Positions 17,527 to 24,629 of a stretch of DNA of 64,000 bases are shown here, piece after piece. The position numbers and the translations under genes were made by a program. The stretch covers positions 124,001 to 188,000 of the forward strand of contig NZ_BDCU01000029.1 of NCBI RefSeq assembly GCF_001618425.1, in the 5' to 3' direction. How positions within the stretch are numbered: position 1 is the stretch's first letter; every line of letters begins with the position of its first letter. Origin of the DNA: Nocardia fusca NBRC 14340. Lineage in GTDB: Bacteria > Actinomycetota > Actinomycetes > Mycobacteriales > Mycobacteriaceae. Below the pieces are notes generated by a model, which had not been told where the DNA came from, did not search any database, and saw only the letters and a list, made by a program, of their open reading frames with translations.

Positions 17527-19138
17527 CGTGTGTCTCCTTCGTCAGTGATGACAGTGGACAGACCAGGTCGGTACGCGCGGCGGCGATACCGGCGGCGAGG
17601 TCGTCGAGGTTCTCCGCCGCACCGTCGACGACGACGAGTCCGGTCGTCTCGGCACGCAGCCGCTCGCCCAGGTCGAGCCGGGTCAACAGGGTTCCCCGGT
17701 CGGCCGGTCCGGTGAGCCAGAATCCTCGTCGGCCGGCGAGGACGAGATCGTTGAGTCCTTTGACCAATACGTCCGCCTCGGAACTCCACGGGTCGTCCAA
17801 CTCGACGGTCACCCGCACCAGATCGCACTCGCTCGAAGGTGTCCGGGAAGAGTCTTCGAGGGGTGTGGAGAGCCGGTCCCGGTCGGCCGGCGACAGCATC
17901 CGCGTGTTCCATTCCCGCTCGCTGTGGACCAACGGCTGACTCAGGACCCAGTCCACCAAGCCCTCGTCCGGCACGAGCGAGGTATCGACGCCCGCGAACT
18001 CGGCGAGTCCATTGCGGACAACATCGGGATTCGTGCCCGCGAACCGTTCCAACCCGACGTTCCCCGTACGGGTCATGTAGGAGACCATGAGCTGATCGAC
18101 GGGCAGGTTGGTGCGACGCGGGAAGGAATCCCACCACAGCCGGCTACGCCTCGCCAGTTCCTGCAACCGCGCAACCTGCGGGCGGCGTTCACGCTCGTAG
18201 GTGGCCAGCGCGGTGGCAAGGTCCTCACCCTTGTCGATGGCGTCGCGCAAGGCAATCGCATCCTCCATCGCGAGCTTGGTACCCGAGCCGACCGAATAGT
18301 GGGCCGTATGTGCGGCATCGCCGAGCAGCACGGCATTGCCGCGGGTCCACCGCCGACAGTGCACTGTGCGGAAACGCGACCAGCGGGTCCGGTTGCCGAT
18401 GAGGTGGTGACCGTCCAGGTGCTCGGCGAAGGCGTCCTGCAGGTATGTGAGGGAGGTGGTGTCGGACTCGTCGGGCGCGGTCGCCTCGCCGGTGACATCG
18501 AAACCCGCACCGCGCCAAGTAGCTTCGTCGGTCTCGATCAGGAACGTGCTGCGATCGGGTGCATAGGGGTAGGCATGGGTGACGAAGGTGCCGTGCGCGG
18601 TTGTCACGGGTGCGAAGATCGCGCTGTCGAGGGCGAAGTCCGCGCCCGCCCAGAGGTAGAGTCCACCGGAAACCTCGACCTCGGCACCGAAGTCCCGGGC
18701 ATGCTCGGTGCGCGTCTGACTGCTCACCCCGTCGGCCACAACGATCAGCTGGGCGTCGACCTCCTCCAAGCGACGTCGCTCCCCGTAGTGCAGCTCCACG
18801 CCGGCGTCGCGCGCATGTCGGTCGAGCACGGCGAGCAGCTCGGTGCGCGCGATGCCGATCAGCGGACCGTTGTGCACCCGGGCCACCTGATCGCCGACAA
18901 TCATCCGCATATCGTGTGGGCGGCCCGCTGCCACCATATCGGCCTGTGTGGCCGGGTCGGCTTCCTCGAGGTTGCGCTGGGTGCGGCCCGCGACCGCGAC
19001 ACCGAACCCGAACGTCTTCTCCGGCGTGCTCTGCTCGAAGACCTGCACGGTGGCGTCCGGATGTGCCAGTTTCAGCAGGCGAGCGGCGTACAACCCACCC
19101 GGACCTCCGCCGAGGACGGCGATGTGTTCGAGCCTCAT
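17513..19138 (-). CDS. FAD-dependent aromatic monooxygenase (salicylyl-CoA 5-hydroxylase-like)
   Basis: This 541-residue flavoprotein hydroxylase has the FAD motif VLGGGPGGLYAARLLK (8-23), a central hydroxylase motif region (LIVVADGVSSQTR) and the second FAD motif GNAVLLGDAAHTAHYSVGSGTK. The domain layout is that of the N-terminal part of anthraniloyl-CoA monooxygenase and of salicylyl-CoA 5-hydroxylase, which act on aryl-CoA thioesters activated by an AMP ligase. The preceding gene, overlapping by ATGA, encodes just such a ligase. Para-hydroxylation of an ortho-substituted benzoyl-CoA is therefore the working model. The C-terminal 120 residues resemble no catalytic domain I can name. Confidence 0.82.
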   Translation of the reverse strand: MRLEHIAVLGGGPGGLYAARLLKLAHPDATVQVFEQSTPEKTFGFGVAVAGRTQRNLEEADPATQADMVAAGRPHDMRMIVGDQVARVHNGPLIGIARTELLAVLDRHARDAGVELHYGERRRLEEVDAQLIVVADGVSSQTRTEHARDFGAEVEVSGGLYLWAGADFALDSAIFAPVTTAHGTFVTHAYPYAPDRSTFLIETDEATWRGAGFDVTGEATAPDESDTTSLTYLQDAFAEHLDGHHLIGNRTRWSRFRTVHCRRWTRGNAVLLGDAAHTAHYSVGSGTKLAMEDAIALRDAIDKGEDLATALATYERERRPQVARLQELARRSRLWWDSFPRRTNLPVDQLMVSYMTRTGNVGLERFAGTNPDVVRNGLAEFAGVDTSLVPDEGLVDWVLSQPLVHSEREWNTRMLSPADRDRLSTPLEDSSRTPSSECDLVRVTVELDDPWSSEADVLVKGLNDLVLAGRRGFWLTGPADRGTLLTRLDLGERLRAETTGLVVVDGAAENLDDLAAGIAAARTDLVCPLSSLTKETHDDAA

Positions 19139-20820
19139 TGTTCGACGCTCTCCTTCTCGATCTTCTTCTCGATGTCGGCCCGCAGATCCTTTTTCGAGAC
19201 CTTGCCGACATTCGTCAGCGGAAACTCGTCGACGACCTCGACTCGCTCGGGCAGCTTGAATTTCGCCAGCCCCTGATCGAGCAGGAACTCCCCGATCGAC
19301 GTGACGTCCGGTTGCTCCTCCCCCTCCGCCACGATGACGTACGCGCAGATCCGCTCGCCGAGAACCGGGTCGGGCATGGCGACCACCGCTGCGTTGGAGA
19401 GGCCGGGGTGACGCACGAGCAACTCCTCGACCTCATCAGCATGGATCTTCTCCGCGCCACGGTTGATGACGTCTTTGATCCGGCCGTCGATGGCGTAGTA
19501 CGTGCGTCCATCCAGCACCTGCCGGATCACCAGGTCACCGGTGCGATAGAAACCGTCGGACGTGAAAGCCGACACGTTGTGTTCGGGGGCCCGATAGTAG
19601 CCGGGGATGGTGTAAGGACCACGGCATGCCAGCTCACCGACGGTTCCGTCCGGCACCTCGTCCTCGATGCCGATATCGAGCACGCGGACCTCGTCGGCCG
19701 ACGAGATCGTCGTGCCCACCGTCGCCAGCCGAACCTGCTCCGGCGCATCGGGCGGGGTGAAGAGAAACAGGCCTTCGGCCATTCCGAACATCTGGAGCGC
19801 GGTTATTCCCAGTTCGCGCTCGAGCCGGGCGATGAGTTCCCGACTGGGACGCTGTCCGCCGATGACGAACCGCCGAATACTGGTCAGATCGGTGCGCTGG
19901 GCGTCATCGTGGTCGAGCATCCGGATCGCGACCGCCGGTGGTACCACCGGCATCACTGTGACCCGCTCGCGGGCGATCAGCTCCAGGATCGGTCCGGCGT
20001 CGGCGCCCGGGGCTAGCACACCGGTGCCCCCGACCAGGTGCACCGGCTGCATTGCCGCCACGGTCCCGGCATTGTGCATGATCGGCAACGGGTGCAGCAG
20101 TACCGACTCTTCTGTCAGTTCGAGAGCCTCTGCCCACACCCGGGAGTTGTAGAGGTACTCCTCGTGCCGGCGGGGAGCGACTTTCGGCAATCCGGTCGTT
20201 CCGCCGGACAACTGCAACACCACCAGCTCATTCGGGTCGATGTTGATGCCGGCGAGATGCGCGCGTGCCCGCGGGGCACGACCGGCCTCGAGAATGTCCC
20301 CGTAAGTGGACGCCGCATCCGGTGCGGCGCCACGGATGACGATCAGAGTGTCCAGCGCATCGTTGTCCCCCTGCAGAGCCGTCCCGAGGCCGACGAGGTC
20401 CCGGTTGCGGAAATCCGCCTGCACCAGGTGCCCCTTGGCACCGGTGTGCGCCGCGAGATGCCTTATCTCCCGCTCACCGTGCTGCGGAAGCGTGCAGACC
20501 GGGACAATTCCCGCTTTCACACATCCGTAGTAGGCCACCACCGTCTCAGCGACATTGCCGAGCTGGAAAACAACGCGATCCGCAGGCCGCAAGGCGGTTC
20601 GGGCCAGCAGCCCGGCGGCAAAGCACTCCGTCAGTTCGTCCAGTTCGGCATAGGTCAGCCGGCCCTCGATGGTGACCAGCGCAGTGCGGTCCGCATGTGT
20701 ACGTGCCGCTGCGCGCAAGGCCTCGCCGAGCGTTTCCCCGGTCCACAGGCCGGTGCGCCGGTAATGCGCTACACGCTCCGCCGAGAACTGCGGTAACGCG
20801 TCAGAGGTGTCGAACGTCAT
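19135..20820 (-). CDS. Aryl-acid AMP ligase / acyl-CoA synthetase (2,3-dihydroxybenzoate-AMP ligase-like)
   Basis: The 561-residue ANL-superfamily enzyme has the ATP-binding loop LSGGTTGLPK, the A5 region LQMFGMAEGLFLFTP, A7-like YRTGDLV and A8 DGRIKDVINRGAEKI, and the catalytic Lys in GKVSKKDL near the end. It is most like aryl-acid adenylating enzymes (EntE/DhbE/salicylyl-AMP ligase). With the downstream monooxygenase it would activate a hydroxybenzoate-type acid as AMP or CoA ester. It is the first gene of the operon, preceded by a promoter and a 20-bp palindrome. No carrier-protein or NRPS gene is near, which argues for catabolism rather than siderophore synthesis. Confidence 0.88.
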   Translation of the reverse strand: MTFDTSDALPQFSAERVAHYRRTGLWTGETLGEALRAAARTHADRTALVTIEGRLTYAELDELTECFAAGLLARTALRPADRVVFQLGNVAETVVAYYGCVKAGIVPVCTLPQHGEREIRHLAAHTGAKGHLVQADFRNRDLVGLGTALQGDNDALDTLIVIRGAAPDAASTYGDILEAGRAPRARAHLAGINIDPNELVVLQLSGGTTGLPKVAPRRHEEYLYNSRVWAEALELTEESVLLHPLPIMHNAGTVAAMQPVHLVGGTGVLAPGADAGPILELIARERVTVMPVVPPAVAIRMLDHDDAQRTDLTSIRRFVIGGQRPSRELIARLERELGITALQMFGMAEGLFLFTPPDAPEQVRLATVGTTISSADEVRVLDIGIEDEVPDGTVGELACRGPYTIPGYYRAPEHNVSAFTSDGFYRTGDLVIRQVLDGRTYYAIDGRIKDVINRGAEKIHADEVEELLVRHPGLSNAAVVAMPDPVLGERICAYVIVAEGEEQPDVTSIGEFLLDQGLAKFKLPERVEVVDEFPLTNVGKVSKKDLRADIEKKIEKESVEQ

Positions 20821-20846
20821 CGGATGCCCCTACCGCGATTTACTTG

Positions 20847-20866
20847 AGTGTCGAAATATCGACACT
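20847..20866. promoter_or_regulatory. Palindromic operator of the catabolic operon
   Basis: The sequence AGTGTCGAAATATCGACACT has perfect 8-bp arms around a 4-bp centre. It lies between the deduced transcription start and the first gene, where a bound TetR dimer would block elongation. The TetR gene immediately upstream is the obvious binder. Confidence 0.7.
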
Positions 20867-20887
20867 GTTGTCAAAAGCATGCTCACG

Positions 20888-20916
20888 AAGATAAGTCGCT
20901 GTTACACGACTGTCAA
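20888..20916 (-). promoter_or_regulatory. Probable sigma-70 promoter of the catabolic operon
   Basis: On the minus strand a consensus -35 TTGACA (20916-20911) is followed after 17 bp by TATCTT (20893-20888). Transcription would start near 20881 and run through the palindrome at 20847-20866 into the AMP ligase gene. Confidence 0.6.
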
Positions 20917-20949
20917 CTATTCGGCAGGTACGAAGGTTGAGCTGTGCGG

Positions 20950-21654
20950 TTATCCGTCGGCGTGCCGGTCGTCATGGACGGCAAGGGCGCTCTCCAAATG
21001 GGCGATATCCTCCTTGAGCAGCGCCAACGCCGCCCAGGGGCCGGGTTGCAGCTGCCGATCGTCCTCTCGCCGCATACCCGTCATCGCCAGATCGACCAAC
21101 ACGTCGGCGACCGCGTCGGGATCACCATCGGCCGTGCCGCGATACCACCAAGCAACCCAATTGGCCATCCCCAGCATTCCCAGTGCGACCGTCCGCGCAG
21201 GCAGCGGCCGGAACCGCCCCGCCCGCATCGCATCCTCGATCAACCCGGTCAACAACTCCAGCACTTGGCGCCGAGCATGATGGTGCATCTCGGCGATCTC
21301 CGGCGGCAGGTCCGGCTCGCTCCGGTCCAGCAGCCGGAAACGGGCTGTGTTGCGCGCATTGTTCACGATGATCCGGCGCAGCGCCTCCTCCACACGGGCA
21401 TCCTCGGCCAGCTGCTCCTGGGCCCGAGTCTCCTCCAGGATTTCCACAACGCGCTCGAGTACGTCGCGTACCAACGCGGCGAGGATCTCTTCCTTGTTGC
21501 TCACATAGTGATAGAGCGCGGGGCGGCTGATCCCCATGGCATCCGCGATGTCCTGGAATGAAGTGTTCGCATATCCCTGCGACGCGAACAAGCGCGCCGA
21601 ATGCTCCAGCAACTCGTTCGACACGAGCCGCTTACGACTGCGCTCCCGGGCCAT
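20950..21654 (-). CDS. TetR family regulator of the catabolic operon
   Basis: This 234-residue regulator has a TetR DNA-binding domain at about 12-60 (ELLEHSARLFASQGYANTSF, then GISRPALYHYVSNKEEIL) and a long ligand-binding domain of the kind seen in acyl-CoA- or fatty-acid-sensing members. ATG 21654 has GGAGGTGGGG upstream. It lies 130 bp before the AMP ligase start on the same strand, with the operator between. It is likely a repressor relieved by an aromatic acid or its CoA ester. Confidence 0.88.
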   Translation of the reverse strand: MARERSRKRLVSNELLEHSARLFASQGYANTSFQDIADAMGISRPALYHYVSNKEEILAALVRDVLERVVEILEETRAQEQLAEDARVEEALRRIIVNNARNTARFRLLDRSEPDLPPEIAEMHHHARRQVLELLTGLIEDAMRAGRFRPLPARTVALGMLGMANWVAWWYRGTADGDPDAVADVLVDLAMTGMRREDDRQLQPGPWAALALLKEDIAHLESALAVHDDRHADG

Positions 21655-22086
21655 CGTCACCCCACCTCCATGGTTGATCCGCTCACGCTCATCTTGCACC
21701 ACGCCCGCTGGCCACTCAGCCGTGGCGCGAAGCGACTCCCCGCCGCCGCCCCGCGGATGCGGTCGGCGACAGTGTGAGGTCGGCCCCAACTGGCCCGCTG
21801 AGTGACCCGGACATATCACCGGCGCTTTTCAAATCAAGCTCGCGTTTTCCGGATCAGTAGGCAGGCCCATCCTCCATAAGTACGGCGGTTCGCCGAGCCC
21901 ACCGGCGTCCCAGCGCTCACGCTGGCTCGCCGTGTCGAGGTCTCAACGCGCTCTGCGTCCACGCGGAAAGGACTGCACTCCGGAGACCGATCGGGAGGCG
22001 ATGCAGCGCCGGGTGCGCGCGTTGGCGGTCGCGGCGGGCAGTTGGGCCGAGTGGCAGATCGCGCCTCGTTGCAGAGGGATCCGACC
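21655..22086. other. Intergenic stretch without supported gene
   Basis: This 430-bp segment between two leftward TetR genes contains only read-through-like frames. It must hold the promoter of the TetR gene ending at 20950, but no clear consensus stands out. Confidence 0.4.
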
Positions 22087-22704
22087 TTATTCGGTCGGCT
22101 TCGGCAGGGCGTTCAGCGCCAGAGCGACGATGGACTCCAGCCGGGTGCTGTCGGCTCCGTCGCGGCCCTGCTGGCTCATTCCCTGCAGGGTCGCACCGAC
22201 AAACGAGGCGAGCTGCGCCGGGTCCGCAGTGGACGGCAAGCGGCCAGAAGTGATGTCGCGTTCGAAAACTCGCGCAAGGGCCGCCGCATTCGTGTTCCGC
22301 ATATCGGCCAGCCGGTCGGCGACGTGTTGATTATCCGGGGCCACCGTGACCGCGGAACTGATGACCAGGCAGCCGCCCGGGAATTCCGGTCGCGCGTAAT
22401 GGCGCGCCGCTCCCCGCAGGATCCGGCCCGTGATGCCGATACTGCTCTGCTCCTCGGCGAATGCCTCGGCGACGAACCGGCCGTGGGTGGCGTTGTAATG
22501 CTCGATCACGGCGAAGAACAAGCCCTCCTTGGATCCGAACGCCTTGTACAGGCTGGGCGGCCTGATGCCCATGGCGTCGGTGAGCATTGTCAGGCTCGTT
22601 CCTTCGTAACCGTATCGCCAGAACACCTGCGTCGCCGCGTCGAGGACATCGGTCAGCACGAACCTGCGACCCTGACCCGCTACCGCAACCACGGTCACCT
22701 CCAA
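22087..22704 (-). CDS. TetR family regulator divergent from an SDR gene
   Basis: The 205-residue protein has an AcrR-like helix-turn-helix (VLDAATQVFWRYGYEGTSLT, then GIRPPSLYKAFGSKEGLF) and the C-terminal features of the TetR group that regulates neighbouring oxidoreductases: FPGGCLVISSAVTVAPDN and TLQGMSQQGRDGA. The start is 22704, or possibly GTG 22698. It is divergent from the SDR gene with 60 bp between the starts, which contain one strong palindrome. It probably represses the SDR gene and itself in response to an electrophile or quinone-like ligand; the ligand is not known. Confidence 0.87.
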   Translation of the reverse strand: MEVTVVAVAGQGRRFVLTDVLDAATQVFWRYGYEGTSLTMLTDAMGIRPPSLYKAFGSKEGLFFAVIEHYNATHGRFVAEAFAEEQSSIGITGRILRGAARHYARPEFPGGCLVISSAVTVAPDNQHVADRLADMRNTNAAALARVFERDITSGRLPSTADPAQLASFVGATLQGMSQQGRDGADSTRLESIVALALNALPKPTE

Positions 22705-22724
22705 TTCTCTCGGTCGTGCCCATC

Positions 22725-22750
22725 ATACTTGTAGTGATCACTACACGTAT
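22725..22750. promoter_or_regulatory. TetR operator in the divergent TetR-SDR promoter
   Basis: A perfect 16-bp palindrome TGTAGTGATCACTACA (22730-22745) extends, past one mismatched pair, to matching ATAC and GTAT ends. It occupies the centre of the 60-bp divergent intergenic region. Confidence 0.75.
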
Positions 22751-22764
22751 GGAAGGGTGGAATC

Positions 22765-23562
22765 ATGACAACGACCCACGCCCCCGCCCAGACCGCGACC
22801 CGGTCTGCTGATGTCCCGATCGCCGTCGTCACCGGCGCAAGTCGCGGTATCGGCGCCGCGACGGCCCGGCGCCTCGCCGCGGACGGCTATGAAGTCGCCG
22901 TTCACTACGGCACGAACGAAGAATCCGCAGCCCGCGTCATCGCACAGATCCGCAAGGACGGCGGTCGCGCTTTCGCTTTCGCCGCCGACCTCACCGAGCC
23001 GGGCATCGACCGGTCTTTCTGGAAGTCCTACGACGCGGCCGCAGGTACCCGGCGTGGGGCACCGGTATACGCACTGATCCACAATGCCGGCGTAACCATA
23101 CGAGGGCTGATCGAAGACTTCCCCGGCGAGGATTTCCACCGCCAGCAGCAGATCAATGTCACCGCACCATTTCTCATCACACAGGCCGGGTTGCCGCGGC
23201 TCGCCGAAGGCGGACGAATTGTGAATCTCTCCTCGGGGGTGACCCGGATCGCCATGGCCGATGTCATCGGATACGCCATGACCAAGGGAGCGATCGACGC
23301 ATTCACCCACACCCTCGCTCAGCATCTCGGGCCTCGCAAGATCACCGTAAACGCCGTCGCACCCGGAATCATCGATACCGATATGAACGCGTCCTGGCTA
23401 CGCGGCAACGAACAAGCGCGCGGCGAGATCCTGCCCCAGGTCGCGCTCGGATACATAGGCGAGCCGGCCGAAGTCGCCGACGTCGTGGCATTCCTCGTTT
23501 CCGCCGACGCACGCTACATCACCGGACAGACCATCGACGTCACCGGCGGCTCGCGCCTTTGA
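22765..23562 (+). CDS. Short-chain dehydrogenase/reductase (3-oxoacyl-reductase type)
   Basis: The 265-residue classical SDR has the cofactor motif VTGASRGIGAATARRL, the NNAG equivalent IHNAGVT, catalytic Ser in VNLSSGV and the YxxxK pair in GYAMTKGAIDAF, plus the C-terminal ITGQTIDVTGG. It would use NAD(P)H to reduce or oxidise a keto/hydroxy group; the substrate cannot be told. A 20-residue N-terminal extension precedes the fold. ATG 22765 follows AAGGGTGG. The only neighbour in transcription is the divergent TetR. Confidence 0.9.
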   Translation: MTTTHAPAQTATRSADVPIAVVTGASRGIGAATARRLAADGYEVAVHYGTNEESAARVIAQIRKDGGRAFAFAADLTEPGIDRSFWKSYDAAAGTRRGAPVYALIHNAGVTIRGLIEDFPGEDFHRQQQINVTAPFLITQAGLPRLAEGGRIVNLSSGVTRIAMADVIGYAMTKGAIDAFTHTLAQHLGPRKITVNAVAPGIIDTDMNASWLRGNEQARGEILPQVALGYIGEPAEVADVVAFLVSADARYITGQTIDVTGGSRL

Positions 23563-24127
23563 CCATCGAGAGACCCAACGGGGTTCGGCAGCCAATCGCA
23601 CAAGCAGGTCACCACGCTCAGATCGAGTAGCTACCCCCTATGACCAGGGGTTTTCCAGTTGCCCATGTTGTGCGTGTCCTACCGAGGGCGCCGACCCGCG
23701 ACAACGATTGCCGCAGGTCAATAGCCCCTGCGGAGGCGAACTGTGGAGCGAGCCGGCGAAGGCAGTCGGTGAGTCAACCCCCGGGGCCGCCGCCCGGGAA
23801 ATCGGAGTGCATACCGTCCAATCGCTAGGGGGTCACAAGCCGACGCGGCAACCTATCCATCAGCTTGCACTGGGGGCGGCGTGCAAAACTGGGAGACACG
23901 GGCGCAGCAGTTCCGGTTCGAGCTGCCATTGGCCGGACCCCGTCCCTCGACGAGCATCGACAGCTCCATCGCAGCCACGCGGCATCCAGGGCCGTTGGTC
24001 AACACGATTGCTATCGAATCCGTCGGTCCGGTCTCGGTAGACACAGCTGCCACGCGACCGCATCGATTGCGGCAAACAGGATAGGACCAAAACGGGGGGT
24101 AAACGCGGGGCCAGACACAATAAAACC
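23563..24127. other. Intergenic stretch at the right island edge
   Basis: No protein-coding frame is convincing here. A small hairpin with arms CCGCAGG and CCTGCGG lies near 23711-23732. Past about 24090 the sequence begins to resemble the region before the left tRNA repeat (shared GGTAAACG at both). Confidence 0.45.
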
Positions 24128-24158
24128 GGTCAGGCCCGGTCCAAGACCGGGCCTGACC
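24128..24158 (-). terminator. Rho-independent terminator beside the right tRNA fragment
   Basis: A perfect 14-bp stem (arm GGTCAGGCCCGGTC) with a 3-nt loop is followed on the minus strand by TTTTATTG. It is homologous to the hairpin at 9612-9643. Confidence 0.8.
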
Positions 24159-24169
24159 TGCTATTTTTG

Positions 24170-24203
24170 TGGAGCTCAGGGGACTCGAACCCCTGACCCC
24201 CAC
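24170..24203 (-). repeat. tRNA-Ala 3'-end fragment, possible attachment site (right copy)
   Basis: This second copy of the tRNA 3' end (variable loop, T arm, acceptor strand) differs from the left copy by one base near the acceptor (GAGCTCCA against TAGCTCCA). No matching 5' acceptor half occurs within 100 bp, so it is not a complete tRNA gene. Together with the copy at 9656-9690 it forms a direct repeat 14.5 kb apart. Confidence 0.75.
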
Positions 24204-24246
24204 TCCGGCAGCCGATTGCCTCGAAACCTCTGTGGAGTGGCTTGTC

Positions 24247-24468
24247 CTACCTGGATCCGATCGGGGCTCCCCGAGCCGAAAAGTGCAGGGCCGCATCCGT
24301 GCGGTGGCCAGAATTGTCGCCGATACGCTGGAGGCACCGCTCGGGGCCGTCCATGTCATCGTCGACGAGGTCGAGCCGAATCGATTCGACGCCGACGACG
24401 ACCTCGGTGTCCAATCCGGTCACGTTGCCGAGATGATTACGCCGGTAGGCGGTGGCCGGGTGGCTCAT
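24247..24468 (-). CDS. Unknown 73-aa acidic protein next to the P450 peptide locus
   Basis: The frame from ATG 24468, preceded by AAAGG, encodes a soluble protein starting MSHPATAYRRNHLGNVTG and continuing with an acidic stretch IRLDLVDDDMDGPERCLQR. Third codon positions are strongly GC-rich, as in real genes of this genome. It starts 45 bp after the 23-codon peptide gene and could be in one transcript with it and the P450. It stops only 43 bp before the tRNA-derived repeat, so it may be a truncated remnant. No family was recognised. Confidence 0.5.
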   Translation of the reverse strand: MSHPATAYRRNHLGNVTGLDTEVVVGVESIRLDLVDDDMDGPERCLQRIGDNSGHRTDAALHFSARGAPIGSR

Positions 24469-24513
24469 GTACCTTTCGTGCGCGGTATCGGAGCCATCCA
24501 GCCGGTCGCAGGA

Positions 24514-24585
24514 TCAGCCGTACTCAGCGGGGTTCCAGGTACGGGTGGGCTTGTTGGTGAGGATGAACCGCAATGCCTTGATCAT
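24514..24585 (-). CDS. Candidate RiPP precursor peptide (23 aa)
   Basis: A very strong ribosome binding site, GGAAGGAGGTGA, precedes ATG 24585 at ideal spacing, and the 23-codon frame ends at TGA 24514. The product has a basic/hydrophobic leader-like part, MIKALRFILTN, then KPTR, then TWNPAEYG, with Trp17 and Tyr22 as the only Trp and Tyr. It begins 44 bp after the stop of a cytochrome P450 on the same strand. Short precursors with C-terminal aromatic residues beside a single P450 are the hallmark of P450-crosslinked RiPPs (biarylitides, tryptorubin-type atropopeptides, cihunamides). That this peptide is modified is inference. Confidence 0.7.
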   Translation of the reverse strand: MIKALRFILTNKPTRTWNPAEYG

Positions 24586-24629
24586 GATGTCACCTCCTTC
24601 CCGGGGCTGGTATTGAGCGCGGACAGGGC

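Noticed and set aside
23700..23830. GC-rich segment with GGAGCGAGCC that resembles part of a cobalamin or c-di-AMP riboswitch
   Set aside because: The conserved boxes are not present in the right order, the only clear structure is one 7-bp hairpin, and no plausible controlled gene follows.
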